Source: ZC4RG35 sp036375695 (GTDB lineage: Bacteria > Actinomycetota > Acidimicrobiia > Spongiisociales > ZC4RG35). From it: 46,126 nt of DNA. A program made the position numbers and the translations under genes. This document shows positions 33,321-41,226 of the stretch, one piece after another (positions within the stretch are counted from its first letter, which is position 1; each line of letters opens with the position of its first letter). The DNA lies in assembly GCA_036375695.1 (NCBI GenBank), contig DASVBU010000044.1, forward strand, positions 1 to 46,126. Reading direction: 5' to 3'. Below the pieces are notes generated by a model. That model made no database searches. It saw only the letters and a list, made by a program, of their open reading frames with translations, and had not been told where the DNA came from.

Positions 33321-33881
33321 TTAACGGGCATCGACCGACGTGAGTACCCCGTCGAGCGGCTCGGGCACACGATCGAGGTCGAGTGCCTCGACGAAGAGCC
33401 GGGCGTAGTGGATCTTCCAGTTGGTGAGGTAGTCCCACAGCTGGTACTCGAGCGGGAGGCCGCGTTTGTCGGGTTGGGCCTGGAACGAGCGGAACTTGTG
33501 GAGGCGGCCATCTGCCTCGAACACGGCCAGGACGCCTTCGGGCCCCAGGGCCCTCACCAGTTCGTCCTCCAGATCGATGGTGCACACCCAGAAGCCGAGT
33601 CGGCGCAAATCGTCGGCGGCGACCGGATCGCCTCGTCCGGATGCGTGCAGGCTTCGGCACACCAGGTCGGTCTCACCGGCATCGAACATGCCCGCGATGC
33701 GGATGCCGGCTCCGATCTCGGCCAGATGCCGCCGCAGGTTGGTGATCCCACCCATGCTCACGACCTCGACCCCCTCGGAGGCGAGGTCGCGTCCCCGACG
33801 CACGGCCAGGGCCTCTATCGCCACCCGGTCGCTGGGGCCCTCGACCAGGATGATGCCGCGAGGCTCGCGGTGGGACGTCAT
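33321..33881 (-). CDS. TOPRIM domain protein (OLD-nuclease-like)
   Basis: The 186-residue protein has an isolated TOPRIM core: 'GIILVEGPSDRVAIEALAVRRG' with the catalytic Glu at about residue 14, and 'GIRIAGMFDAGETDLVC' with the D-x-x-E/D pair at about 65-70. It resembles the TOPRIM part of OLD-family nucleases without the ATPase. It lies 13 bases before the UvrA-like gene, on the same strand, which suggests a shared DNA-handling role. No clear ribosome site was seen. Confidence 0.82.
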   Translation of the reverse strand: MTSHREPRGIILVEGPSDRVAIEALAVRRGRDLASEGVEVVSMGGITNLRRHLAEIGAGIRIAGMFDAGETDLVCRSLHASGRGDPVAADDLRRLGFWVCTIDLEDELVRALGPEGVLAVFEADGRLHKFRSFQAQPDKRGLPLEYQLWDYLTNWKIHYARLFVEALDLDRVPEPLDGVLTSVDAR

Positions 33882-33937
33882 GTATCCGAGCTTGGCAGGG
33901 GTTCTGCAACCGATGTCGGGCGTTTCCCGTATCGCAT

Positions 33938-33943
33938 TAGGTT
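33938..33943 (+). promoter_or_regulatory. -10-like TAGGTT before gpx and its mini-ORF
   Basis: TAGGTT lies seven bases before the ATG at 33951 of a seven-codon frame, and 27 bases before the peroxidase ATG. Confidence 0.4.
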
Positions 33944-33950
33944 GAGCCAG

Positions 33951-33974
33951 ATGGACGGGTGCCAGGCGACATGA
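33951..33974 (+). CDS. Possible 7-residue leaderless leader peptide before gpx
   Basis: The frame MDGCQAT starts seven bases after TAGGTT and ends in TGA, which overlaps the peroxidase ATG as ATGA. If real it would couple peroxidase translation to a Cys-bearing leader peptide. It is short enough that chance cannot be excluded. Confidence 0.3.
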   Translation: MDGCQAT

Positions 33975-34465
33975 GCGGAATCCGAGACATACCCCTGACG
34001 ACCATCGACGGCGAGACCACCTCGCTGGCCGAGTGGTCCGACCGTGTGGTCCTGATCGTGAACGTCGCCTCCCGCTGCGGGCTCACACCCCAGTACGAGG
34101 CATTGGAGCGTCTCCATAGGCAGTACTCCGAGCGGGGCTTTTCGGTGCTCGGGTTCCCCAGCAACCAATTCCTCCAGGAGCTGGGGAGCGAGGAGGAGAT
34201 CAAGGAGTTCTGCAGCACCAATTTCGACGTGACCTTCCCGCTCTTCGCCCGCGTCAGGGTGAACGGGCGCACCCAGCATCCCCTCTACGCGGAGCTGACC
34301 AAGACGCCCGACACCTCCGGGAAGGCGGGCCGGATCAAGTGGAACTTCGAGAAGTTCATGCTCACCCCTGATGACCGAGTGACCAGATGGCGGCCCACGA
34401 CGCCGCCCGACGCTCCTGAGATCGTCTCCGCCATCGAAGACGCCCTCGCCCGAGCGGGGCGCTGA
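33971..34465 (+). CDS. Glutathione peroxidase family (thiol peroxidase)
   Basis: The 164-residue GPx-fold protein has its active Cys at residue 36 in 'NVASRCGLTPQY' (Cys, not selenocysteine). It has Gln in 'GFPSNQFLQELG', a variant of the usual GFPCNQFGxQEPG, and Trp in 'IKWNFEKF'. Another Cys in 'EFCSTNFDV' is the likely resolving residue. It should reduce peroxides using thioredoxin, as this lineage lacks glutathione. ATG 33971 is used; a GTG at 33959 is in frame. It is followed by the copper genes 11 bases later. Confidence 0.92.
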   Translation: MSGIRDIPLTTIDGETTSLAEWSDRVVLIVNVASRCGLTPQYEALERLHRQYSERGFSVLGFPSNQFLQELGSEEEIKEFCSTNFDVTFPLFARVRVNGRTQHPLYAELTKTPDTSGKAGRIKWNFEKFMLTPDDRVTRWRPTTPPDAPEIVSAIEDALARAGR

Positions 34466-34476
34466 GGAGCCGCCGG

Positions 34477-36396
34477 GTGCGTCGCAGGCGTCGGACTCGA
34501 TTTCTCCTTCCCGCCGTCGTCGCGCTGCTGCTCACAGTCCCTGCCACACCGGCTGCCGCCCATGCCGAGCTCGTGGGCACCGATCCGGTCCATGGGGCCA
34601 TCGTCGACGAGCCGCCTTCGGTCATCGAGCTCCACTTCAACGGCCAGGTGACGCTCGTCCCCGAGGCATTCGTGCTCCGCTCGGGGGGCCGAGACCTTCC
34701 AGGGGAGGTTCGCCTCGACGGCACCGATGTCGTCTTCACGCCCGCCGGCCCGGTCCCCGACGGGACCGCGGTGCTCGACTGGCGCGTCGTGTCCGACGAC
34801 GGCCACCCCATCGGGGGGAAGCTCGTCTTCCACGTCCGTGAAGTCACCGAGGAGCCCGGGCCGGCGGCGGTGGACGACGAGGCCGCCGGTGGCCCCGCGG
34901 TGGCGGCTCTCGACGTGCTCACCCATCTCGGTCTCCTCCTGGGGGGCGGTCTGGCGTTCTTCATGTCGGTCATCCACGACGGAGGCGCCGAGGCGTCTCG
35001 CCTCCGGCGGCTCTCCCGCGCTCTCCTCGCCGTCGGTGTCGCCGCGGGCCTTGCTTCGCTGGCCCTGCAAGCCGTGGCGGCCGGAGGTCGGTTCGATCCC
35101 GCCTTCCTCCCGACCGGGTCTGCGCCGATGGCCGTCGCACTCGTCCTCGGGGCGCTGCTGGCCTCGACTGCATCCGTGCGTCTCCTCACCGTGGCCGGGG
35201 TGATCGTCGCCGTCACGGCCCCGGCACTCGTCGGGCACACGCGGAGCTTCGAGCCTTCCTGGCTGGTCGCCGGGGCCGACGCGGTCCATCTCTTCGCCGC
35301 GTCGGTGTGGACGGGCGGCCTGGCGGGCCTGGCGCTGGTGGCTCGAGAGAGACGCGCCGGCGCGGCCGACATGACGCGCAGATTCGGACGCTTCGGTGTC
35401 TGGTGTCTGCTCGGAGTGGTCCTCACCGGCACGGCGCTCGTCTGGAGGCTCCACGGATCGTGGTCGAGTGTCGTCGGCACCGACCACGGCAGGCTGGTCC
35501 TGGTCAAAGTCGGCTTGGTGGCGGCGGCGGTGCTGCTGGCGCTCTCCAACCGATTTCTCGCCACGAGACCGGAGCGCGCCGGTCGTCTCGCATCGACCAC
35601 CGCCGTCGAGGCGACCGTCCTGGCGGCGATCCTCGTGGTCGCCGGCTTCCTGGTCCAGCAGGACCCCGGGGGCGCCGGCGCGGCCACCTCGGTGGGAACG
35701 GGGACGATCCAGGCGACCCTCGGGGAGCACCTCCTGTCGTTGCGGTTCGACCCTGGAGAGGCCGGTGTGAACACGGTGACCCTCACCGTGCTCACGACCG
35801 TAGGGGACCCAGCCGTGCTGCCCTCGCCTCCCCGAATCACGATCACCGATCGCTCGGGTGAGCGCGTCACCTACGAAACGGAACCGGCGGGGGATGGGTT
35901 CGGCACCACGGTCGAGCTCCCCGATGCATCGCCATGGGCGCTGGAGATCCGCGCCCGGGTCGACACCTTCACCCAGGCGGTGCAGACCATCGGCTACGAA
36001 GGCGGGACGCTGATCCCAGGATCCGGGATGCTGGCATCGGGAGCGGTCGTGCCGGCCCCACCGGGCGGCTCCGGCACCGCCTCGGTGTACATGACCCTCG
36101 TGCCGTCCTTCGACGGCCGCCTGGTCGCTGCCTCCTCCCCGGTCTGCGGCGCGGTGAGTCTTCACGAGTCGGTGGTCGAGGCCGACGGGACGGCGACCAT
36201 GGAACCTCGTGAGGAGATGGAGCTGCTGGCTTCGGAACCTTTGGTGCTCGAGTCGGGCGGGCTCCATCTGATGTGCGAAGGGGTGCTGGAGGGTCTCGAG
36301 CCGGGCGACACGGTGCCGCTCGTCCTGGAGACGGCCGCCGGAGAGCAGTACCGATTCGTGGTGGACGTCGTGGCCTTCGGCGACGTCCTGGAGTAG
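34477..36396 (+). CDS. CopC-CopD-PCuAC fusion copper protein
   Basis: A 639-residue protein with a signal peptide cut before 'AHAELVGTDP'. A CopC domain (about residues 28-125) follows, with N-terminal His and 'VSDDGHPIGG'. A CopD membrane domain spans about 140-400 with roughly eight helices. A YtkA-like stretch (about 405-510) leads to a C-terminal PCuAC domain. PCuAC has the exact H-x11-M-x21-H-x-M spacing: H563, M575, H597, M599. CopC and CopD handle copper uptake; PCuAC hands Cu(I) to oxidases. All three in one chain is unusual. Start GTG 34477 after GAGGAG. Confidence 0.9.
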   Translation: MRRRRRTRFLLPAVVALLLTVPATPAAAHAELVGTDPVHGAIVDEPPSVIELHFNGQVTLVPEAFVLRSGGRDLPGEVRLDGTDVVFTPAGPVPDGTAVLDWRVVSDDGHPIGGKLVFHVREVTEEPGPAAVDDEAAGGPAVAALDVLTHLGLLLGGGLAFFMSVIHDGGAEASRLRRLSRALLAVGVAAGLASLALQAVAAGGRFDPAFLPTGSAPMAVALVLGALLASTASVRLLTVAGVIVAVTAPALVGHTRSFEPSWLVAGADAVHLFAASVWTGGLAGLALVARERRAGAADMTRRFGRFGVWCLLGVVLTGTALVWRLHGSWSSVVGTDHGRLVLVKVGLVAAAVLLALSNRFLATRPERAGRLASTTAVEATVLAAILVVAGFLVQQDPGGAGAATSVGTGTIQATLGEHLLSLRFDPGEAGVNTVTLTVLTTVGDPAVLPSPPRITITDRSGERVTYETEPAGDGFGTTVELPDASPWALEIRARVDTFTQAVQTIGYEGGTLIPGSGMLASGAVVPAPPGGSGTASVYMTLVPSFDGRLVAASSPVCGAVSLHESVVEADGTATMEPREEMELLASEPLVLESGGLHLMCEGVLEGLEPGDTVPLVLETAAGEQYRFVVDVVAFGDVLE

Positions 36397-36445
36397 GTGG
36401 TTGGACAGGTGACCGGCCAGTGACGATGATCGGACTCGGGACTCG

Positions 36446-37090
36446 GTGATGAGAACGATGCGTCTTTTGTTCCTGACGTCGGTGCTGGCCTTTGCCTTCA
36501 CACTCCCGGTGTCGGCCCACGTCGGCCTCGAACCGGAGGAGGTGCCCGCGGGAACCGGCATCACGCTCTCGTTCCGCATCGGGCACGGATGCGAGGGCCG
36601 CCCCACGACCGAGGTGTCGATCCGGGTCCCGGCCGGAGTGTCGGGGGTTCAGCCGTTCGCCAAGCCGGGTTGGGACCTCGCCGTGGAGGAAGGCACCCTG
36701 CCCGAGCCGATCACCGATGGGGACGAACCCGTCACCGAGGGAGTCACCAGGGTCACCTGGTCGGGTGGGAGCCTCGAAGACGGCCACGCAGACCTGTTCC
36801 AGATCAGGGCCACCCTCCACGTCGAGCCCGGCGAGACCGTCTACTTCCCTGTCGTCCAGCGATGTGGCGACCTCGAACACGCCTGGATCGGCATCCCATC
36901 CTCGGGCGAGAGTGCGGACGATCTCGAGGAACCGGCGCCATCGGTGGTGGTCGCGGCCGGTGACGAAGGGAGCACGGCGGGAGCGGGGACCCGCCCGCTG
37001 ACGGTCGTCGCCGTGGCGCTGTCGGCGGCAGCCCTGGCGATCAGCGCCGCGGCCCTGGCAGCCTCGCGCCGCTCGATGGAGGGCGACTGA
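36446..37090 (+). CDS. YcnI-like (DUF1775) copper-binding protein
   Basis: A 214-residue protein with a signal peptide ending in 'VSA', so mature His is first ('HVGLEPEEVP'), followed by a YcnI/DUF1775 domain ('GTGITLSFRIGHGCEGRPTTEVSIRVPAGV', 'QPFAKPGWDLAV'). A C-terminal membrane anchor lies in 'LTVVAVALSAAALAISAAAL'. In Bacillus YcnI sits with a CopCD protein (YcnJ), the same pairing as here. The N-terminal His and a Trp bind Cu(II). GTG 36446 is followed by ATG 36449, either may start. It lies 49 bases after the CopCD fusion. Confidence 0.9.
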   Translation: MMRTMRLLFLTSVLAFAFTLPVSAHVGLEPEEVPAGTGITLSFRIGHGCEGRPTTEVSIRVPAGVSGVQPFAKPGWDLAVEEGTLPEPITDGDEPVTEGVTRVTWSGGSLEDGHADLFQIRATLHVEPGETVYFPVVQRCGDLEHAWIGIPSSGESADDLEEPAPSVVVAAGDEGSTAGAGTRPLTVVAVALSAAALAISAAALAASRRSMEGD

Positions 37091-37095
37091 CCGGG

Positions 37096-38124
37096 ATGGC
37101 GATCCTGGCGCTGACCAGGGATCAGGTGCTCGCCCATCGCCGGCGCGCCGGGCACCTCGACACCCGTCTTCCGCCCGGTCGCGAGGCACTGGCTGCGGCG
37201 GCGCTCGCCGGGCTCCAGGACAGCGTCCCTCGATCCGCCGTCCTGTCGGTCCACGCCAGGGTGAAGGAGACTCCGCACGACGTCTGGGAGGACCCGGGCT
37301 TCGTCCAGGTCTGGGGCCCGCGATATGCCACCTACGTCGTTCCCGAATCCGACAGGGGCATCTTCACCATGAGCAGGCTCCCCGCAGACCCGGCCGGAAC
37401 GGACCGGGCTTACGAGATCGCCCGTCGTCTCCACGACGTCATCGGGGAGGAGCGGATGCTGATCCGCGAGGCGAGCGAACGGATGAGGCTTGGGGATCAC
37501 AATGCGCTTCGCTACGCGGCGGCCACCGGGACGGTCCTGGTGCGTTGGGAGGGTGCCGGCCCCGTCTACGTGTGGACGGTCCCGGCTCCCGATCTCGACC
37601 CGCTCGACGCGGCTGTCGAGTTGGCGCGGCGGTACCTCCACGTCCTGGGCCCCGGCACGGCCGCAGGGTTCGGCACCTGGGCGGGCATAAAGCCTCGTGT
37701 CGCCAGACCGGCATTCGAGCGGTTGACCGGTGAGCTCACCCCCGTGACGACCGAAGCCGGACCGGCATACATCCTGTCGCGCGACGAGGAATCGTTCCTC
37801 GCCCCGCCGGACGCACCGGCGCCTGCCCGTCTCCTCCCCAGTGGTGACGTCTTCTGGCTCTTTCACAACGAGGTCGATCGGGCGTATCTGGTCCCCGAAG
37901 AGGGTCGGCGTCGGGAGCTGTGGACCTCCCGGGTGTGGCCGGGAGCCATCCTCGTCGGTGGCGAGATCGTGGGGACGTGGCGTCGCACCGGTCATCGGGT
38001 GACGGCCAGCCCGTGGCGGTCCCTCACGCCCGGAGAGTCGACTGCGGTGGAGGCGGAGGCCGCAACCCTGCCCCTGCCCGACCTCGACCGGCAGGTCGAG
38101 GTCAGCTGGGAGACAGCCGGCTGA
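37096..38124 (+). CDS. AlkZ-like winged-helix DNA-binding protein
   Basis: A 342-residue protein of the AlkZ/YcaQ-like family (HTH_42): 'LALTRDQVLAHRRRAGHLDTRLP', 'VWGPRYATYVVPESDRGIFT', 'EASERMRLGDHNALRYAAATG' and a late 'FWLFHNEVDRAYLVPE'. AlkZ removes cross-linked bases, but many actinobacterial relatives are uncharacterised. The QxD catalytic motif of true AlkZ glycosylases was not identified with confidence. The ATG is five bases past the YcnI stop. Its end overlaps the convergent aminotransferase by 23 bases. Confidence 0.8.
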   Translation: MAILALTRDQVLAHRRRAGHLDTRLPPGREALAAAALAGLQDSVPRSAVLSVHARVKETPHDVWEDPGFVQVWGPRYATYVVPESDRGIFTMSRLPADPAGTDRAYEIARRLHDVIGEERMLIREASERMRLGDHNALRYAAATGTVLVRWEGAGPVYVWTVPAPDLDPLDAAVELARRYLHVLGPGTAAGFGTWAGIKPRVARPAFERLTGELTPVTTEAGPAYILSRDEESFLAPPDAPAPARLLPSGDVFWLFHNEVDRAYLVPEEGRRRELWTSRVWPGAILVGGEIVGTWRRTGHRVTASPWRSLTPGESTAVEAEAATLPLPDLDRQVEVSWETAG

Positions 38125-39259
38125 GCCGTTCCACGGCAGCCTCGAGCACGTCCATGCCCTTGCAGAAGGCGAACCTGACCAGGCCGTGACCATTGCCGGG
38201 ATCGTCGTAGAAGACGCCGGGCGGGATCACGGCCACCCCCGCCTCCTCGACCAGCCGGCGAGCGAAGGTGCGGTCGTCCTCGTCGGAGAAGCGGGAGTAG
38301 CCGGCGAGCATGAAGTAGGTCCCCTCTGGGATGTGGACGTCGAAGCCCACAGAGGACAGCCCATCGGCGAGGAGGTCCCGCCTGGCCTGGTAGTCCCGGC
38401 GCAACTCCAGGTAGAAGTCGTCGGGGGCACGAAGGGCGGCGACGGCTCCATGTTGGACCGGCGTCGGGGTGGTGAAAGTCATGTACTGGTGGGCCGACCT
38501 CACGCCGGCCGTCAGCCCGGGCGGGGCGATGGCCCAGCCCACCTTCCAGCCGGTGAGGGAATAGGTCTTCCCTATGGATGACAGAGTGACCGTCCGCTCC
38601 GCCATCCCGGGCAGGGTGGCCAGCCGGATGTGGTCCCGGTCGAAGGTGATCTCCTCGTAGACCTCGTCACTGATGGCGATGACGTCGTGCTCGATGCACA
38701 GTCGGGCCACGGCCTCCATCTCCTCCCGATCGAACACCCTTCCCGTCGGGTTGTGCGGGGTGTTGAGGAGGATGGCCCTGGTCTTCTCGTTGAAGGCGGC
38801 GGCGAGCTCATCGGGGTCGAGTCTGAAGTCCGGCGGTCTCAGGACGACGTGTCTCGGGACCGCTCCGGCGAGGGCGACCCCCACCGGATAGGAGTCGTAG
38901 TAGGGGTTGACGATCACCACCTCGTCGCCCGGGTCGACCAGGCCGAGCAGGGACGCGCAGATGGCCTCGGTGCACCCGCAGGTGATGCTGACCTCCGCAT
39001 CCGGGTCCAGGTCCCGGCCCAATAGTGGCCCGTAACGCTCGGCGACCGCCTGTCTCAGCTGCGGGATGCCGCTCATCGGCGGGTACTGGTCGGATCCGCC
39101 GTGGGTCATGGACTCCGCGGCCGCGGTCTTGACGAAGTCGGGCCCGTCCCAGTCGGGGAAGCCCTGGCCGAGGTTGATGGCTCCGTGGGCCTGTGCCAGG
39201 GCAGTCATCTCGGTGAAGATGGTGACGCCGAAGGGTTGGAGACGGGCGGAGACGCTCAT
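38102..39259 (-). CDS. PLP-dependent aminotransferase, class I
   Basis: A 385-residue fold-type I aminotransferase. PLP-binding 'NTPHNPTGRVF' and 'VIAISDEVYEEI' (Asp and Tyr), the Schiff-base Lys in 'SSIGKTYSLTGWKVGWAIA', and the substrate Arg in 'GLVRFAFCKG' are present. The family covers kynurenine, methionine and succinyldiaminopimelate aminotransferases, and I cannot choose between them. The ATG at 39259 has TACCCT (minus, 39268-39273) eight bases upstream. Its end overlaps the AlkZ-like gene. Confidence 0.92.
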   Translation of the reverse strand: MSVSARLQPFGVTIFTEMTALAQAHGAINLGQGFPDWDGPDFVKTAAAESMTHGGSDQYPPMSGIPQLRQAVAERYGPLLGRDLDPDAEVSITCGCTEAICASLLGLVDPGDEVVIVNPYYDSYPVGVALAGAVPRHVVLRPPDFRLDPDELAAAFNEKTRAILLNTPHNPTGRVFDREEMEAVARLCIEHDVIAISDEVYEEITFDRDHIRLATLPGMAERTVTLSSIGKTYSLTGWKVGWAIAPPGLTAGVRSAHQYMTFTTPTPVQHGAVAALRAPDDFYLELRRDYQARRDLLADGLSSVGFDVHIPEGTYFMLAGYSRFSDEDDRTFARRLVEEAGVAVIPPGVFYDDPGNGHGLVRFAFCKGMDVLEAAVERLSRLSPS

Positions 39260-39267
39260 CGGGCGTG

Positions 39268-39273
39268 AGGGTA
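39268..39273 (-). promoter_or_regulatory. -10-like TACCCT for the aminotransferase gene
   Basis: TACCCT on the minus strand lies eight bases before the ATG at 39259. Confidence 0.4.
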
Positions 39274-39283
39274 GGGGACCGGC

Positions 39284-39808
39284 TCAGCCCATCTTGCGGA
39301 GGATGCGCTCCACGGTGAGCCAGGTTCGCGAGGTGATCGTCTTCCCGATCTCGTCCTCGAGCCGGTTCATGCCACCGAGACCCGCTCCCAGGGTGGTGTC
39401 GTTGACGGTGAAGATCTCACGCTCGGTGACGGCGACGAGCTCGACGGCGGGACCGGACTCGTCCCAGAAGATCCTCGCCAGCGGGTATTTGGAGAAGGTG
39501 ACCAGCAGGTACGTCTTCGGGCCGTGGGTCAGGCCGGCGAACGGGTCCATCTCCACGATCTCCTCCAGCTCGGCGCGGGAGCGGAGGGTCGTCATCGCCT
39601 CGAACCCGAGTTCCCTCGGCCAGGCGGCCTCCAGGGCGGTCTCCACGTCTGCGGGATCGCGATCGGTCTCGAAGACGAGGTTGCCGCTGGAGATCACCGA
39701 GGCGACGTTCTCGAGGCCTTCGGCCGTGGCCACCGCCCGCAGGTTGGCGTTGGCCATCGCCGGGTTCGTCGGAGCGATCCCGCGGAGGAGGGCCGCATAC
39801 CAGGTCAC
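39284..39808 (-). CDS. DUF1697 family protein
   Basis: The 174-residue protein shows the DUF1697 pattern: 'YAALLRGIAPTNPAMANANLRAVATAEGLENVASVISSGNLVFETD' (in part) near the N-terminus. 'KTYLLVTFSK' and 'VNDTTLGAGLGGMNRLEDEIGKTITSRTWLTVERI' come later. Function is unknown. The GTG start at 39808 has TAGACA (minus, 39816-39821) seven bases upstream and no Shine-Dalgarno. Confidence 0.88.
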   Translation of the reverse strand: MTWYAALLRGIAPTNPAMANANLRAVATAEGLENVASVISSGNLVFETDRDPADVETALEAAWPRELGFEAMTTLRSRAELEEIVEMDPFAGLTHGPKTYLLVTFSKYPLARIFWDESGPAVELVAVTEREIFTVNDTTLGAGLGGMNRLEDEIGKTITSRTWLTVERILRKMG

Positions 39809-39815
39809 GAAGGTC

Positions 39816-39821
39816 TGTCTA
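39816..39821 (-). promoter_or_regulatory. -10-like TAGACA for the DUF1697 gene
   Basis: TAGACA on the minus strand is seven bases before the GTG at 39808, the same element and spacing as before the Ddn gene. Confidence 0.45.
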
Positions 39822-39826
39822 CCAGT

Positions 39827-40465
39827 TCAGACGTCGGAACGGGGACCCGTCAGCCTCGGGCGGAGGATGCGACGCCACACGAACCAAACCACGGCCAGGC
39901 CGAGGACCACGAGCACCAGATCCTGGACCACCTCGAGGGGCCGGCCGGCGGCCTCCCAGTTCTCGCCGAGGAGGTACCCGGCCGTGATCAGGGCGATGTT
40001 CCACACCGTGCTCCCGACAAGGGTGTAGATGGTGAACGGGATCAGGGGACTTCGACGCAGACCCGCCGGGATCGAGATCAGGGACCTCATCAGCGGGATG
40101 CAGCGGCAGATGAGGATGGCCCGGTTGGCGTAGCGGTCGAACCAGCCCTCGGTGCGGTCGAGGTCCTCCTCGCCGACTCCGATCCAGCGCTCGTACCGGA
40201 CCACGAATCTGCGGAGACGGGTCGGGCCGATGGCGGCGGCGATGCCGTACAGGAGGTAGGCGCCCGCCATCGAGCCCACGGTGGCGGCGATGACCATGGT
40301 CACCGCACTGCTCTCTCCGGTGGCCGCGACGAAACCGGCGAGGGGAAGGACGATCTCGGAGGGGATAGGGGGAAAGATGTTCTCCAGGGCAACCAGGGCG
40401 GCCACTCCGAGCGGGCCCAGGGCCTCGACCACGGACGCGGCCCATTCGGCGATCCGCTCCAGCAT
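39827..40465 (-). CDS. DedA family membrane protein
   Basis: The 212-residue protein has the DedA layout. An N-terminal helix 'ALVALENIFPPIPSEIVLPLAGFVAATG' carries the Glu/Pro motif, a central 'RYERWIGVGEEDLDRTEGWFDRYANRAILICRCIPLMRSLISIPAG' (in part) carries conserved Arg residues, and two C-terminal helices follow. DedA proteins move phospholipids and influence membrane potential; substrates here are unknown. TAGATT (minus, 40474-40479) lies eight bases before the ATG. It diverges from the DtxR-like gene. Confidence 0.92.
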   Translation of the reverse strand: MLERIAEWAASVVEALGPLGVAALVALENIFPPIPSEIVLPLAGFVAATGESSAVTMVIAATVGSMAGAYLLYGIAAAIGPTRLRRFVVRYERWIGVGEEDLDRTEGWFDRYANRAILICRCIPLMRSLISIPAGLRRSPLIPFTIYTLVGSTVWNIALITAGYLLGENWEAAGRPLEVVQDLVLVVLGLAVVWFVWRRILRPRLTGPRSDV

Positions 40466-40473
40466 GGCGGGTC

Positions 40474-40479
40474 AATCTA
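40474..40479 (-). promoter_or_regulatory. -10-like TAGATT for the DedA gene
   Basis: TAGATT on the minus strand lies eight bases before the DedA ATG at 40465. Confidence 0.4.
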
Positions 40480-40511
40480 GCAAGCCGGTCCGCGAGTCGG
40501 GCAAATATCAC

Positions 40512-40541
40512 TTTTCAGGGATCCGAAAATCGATCTATGAT
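40512..40541 (+). promoter_or_regulatory. DtxR-hppA promoter with an operator-like inverted repeat
   Basis: A -35-like TTTTCA (40512-40517) and -10 TATGAT (40536-40541) are 18 bases apart. TTTTC-n8-GAAAA (40512-40529) forms an inverted repeat over the -35 and spacer. The expected start, about 40548, leaves a leader of only a few bases. A metal-dependent repressor site is inferred from position. Confidence 0.5.
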
Positions 40542-40551
40542 CTGCCTTCAC

Positions 40552-41226
40552 ATGTCTTTGGGCGCGGCAGAGCGAGAGACACTGAAATCCATCTACCGGC
40601 AGGCCGGGCCGGAGGGAACCACCCGTCCCGGCGACCTGGCGGAGGCTCTCGGCATATCTCCCGCCACCGTGACCGCCCGTCTCAAGCGTCTCGGCGAGCA
40701 GGGTCTCGTGGAGCATCGCCCGTATCAGGGTGTGACGCTGACCCGGAAAGGCAGGATCGCCGCGGTGGACGCCATCCGCCGGCATCGCATCGTGGAGCGG
40801 TTCCTCTCCGACATGCTCGGCTACCCCTGGGACCAGGCGGACAAGCTGGCGGTCACCTTCGAGCACTCCCTCCCCACCGAGGTGGTGCAGCGGATCTATG
40901 TCGCACTCGACCGTCCCGCCGTGTGTCCGCATGGCTTCCCGATCCCCGAGGCCCAGGCCGAAGAGGTACCGGAGCTGCCGACCCTGGCGGATGCCGTGCC
41001 GGGTGGCACCTATGAGGTGGCCATGCCCGGTGCCACCCATCCCGACGTCGTAGCTTTCCTCGACGAGATCGGGATCCGGCCCGGGACGGTCTTGCAGGTT
41101 CGAGAGCGTCACCCCTTCGAGGGACCCCTCGTGGTGGTTGTCGACGGAGTGGAGCGGGTGGTCAGCCACAAGCTGGCCACCGGCATCTATGCATCTGCAG
41201 TCAGAGGAGAAAAGAGAAGAAGATGA
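40552..41226 (+). CDS. DtxR/MntR-family metal-dependent regulator
   Basis: The 224-residue protein has an N-terminal HTH ('SIYRQAGPEGTTRPGDLAEALGISPATVTARLKRLGEQGLVEH', in part). The metal-binding dimer domain follows ('RHRIVERFLSDMLGYPWDQADKLAVTFEHSLP', 'CPHGFPIP'), then a C-terminal FeoA/SH3-like domain (about 130-220). It should bind DNA when loaded with Fe(II) or Mn(II). I chose ATG 40552 because the ATG at 40537 lies inside the predicted -10 TATGAT. Its TGA overlaps the hppA ATG (ATGA), an unusual pairing. Confidence 0.9.
   Translation: MSLGAAERETLKSIYRQAGPEGTTRPGDLAEALGISPATVTARLKRLGEQGLVEHRPYQGVTLTRKGRIAAVDAIRRHRIVERFLSDMLGYPWDQADKLAVTFEHSLPTEVVQRIYVALDRPAVCPHGFPIPEAQAEEVPELPTLADAVPGGTYEVAMPGATHPDVVAFLDEIGIRPGTVLQVRERHPFEGPLVVVVDGVERVVSHKLATGIYASAVRGEKRRR

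Noticed and set aside
34285..36606. 773-residue frame opposite the CopCD fusion
   Set aside because: It is a shadow frame with low-complexity Arg/Asp/Gly composition.
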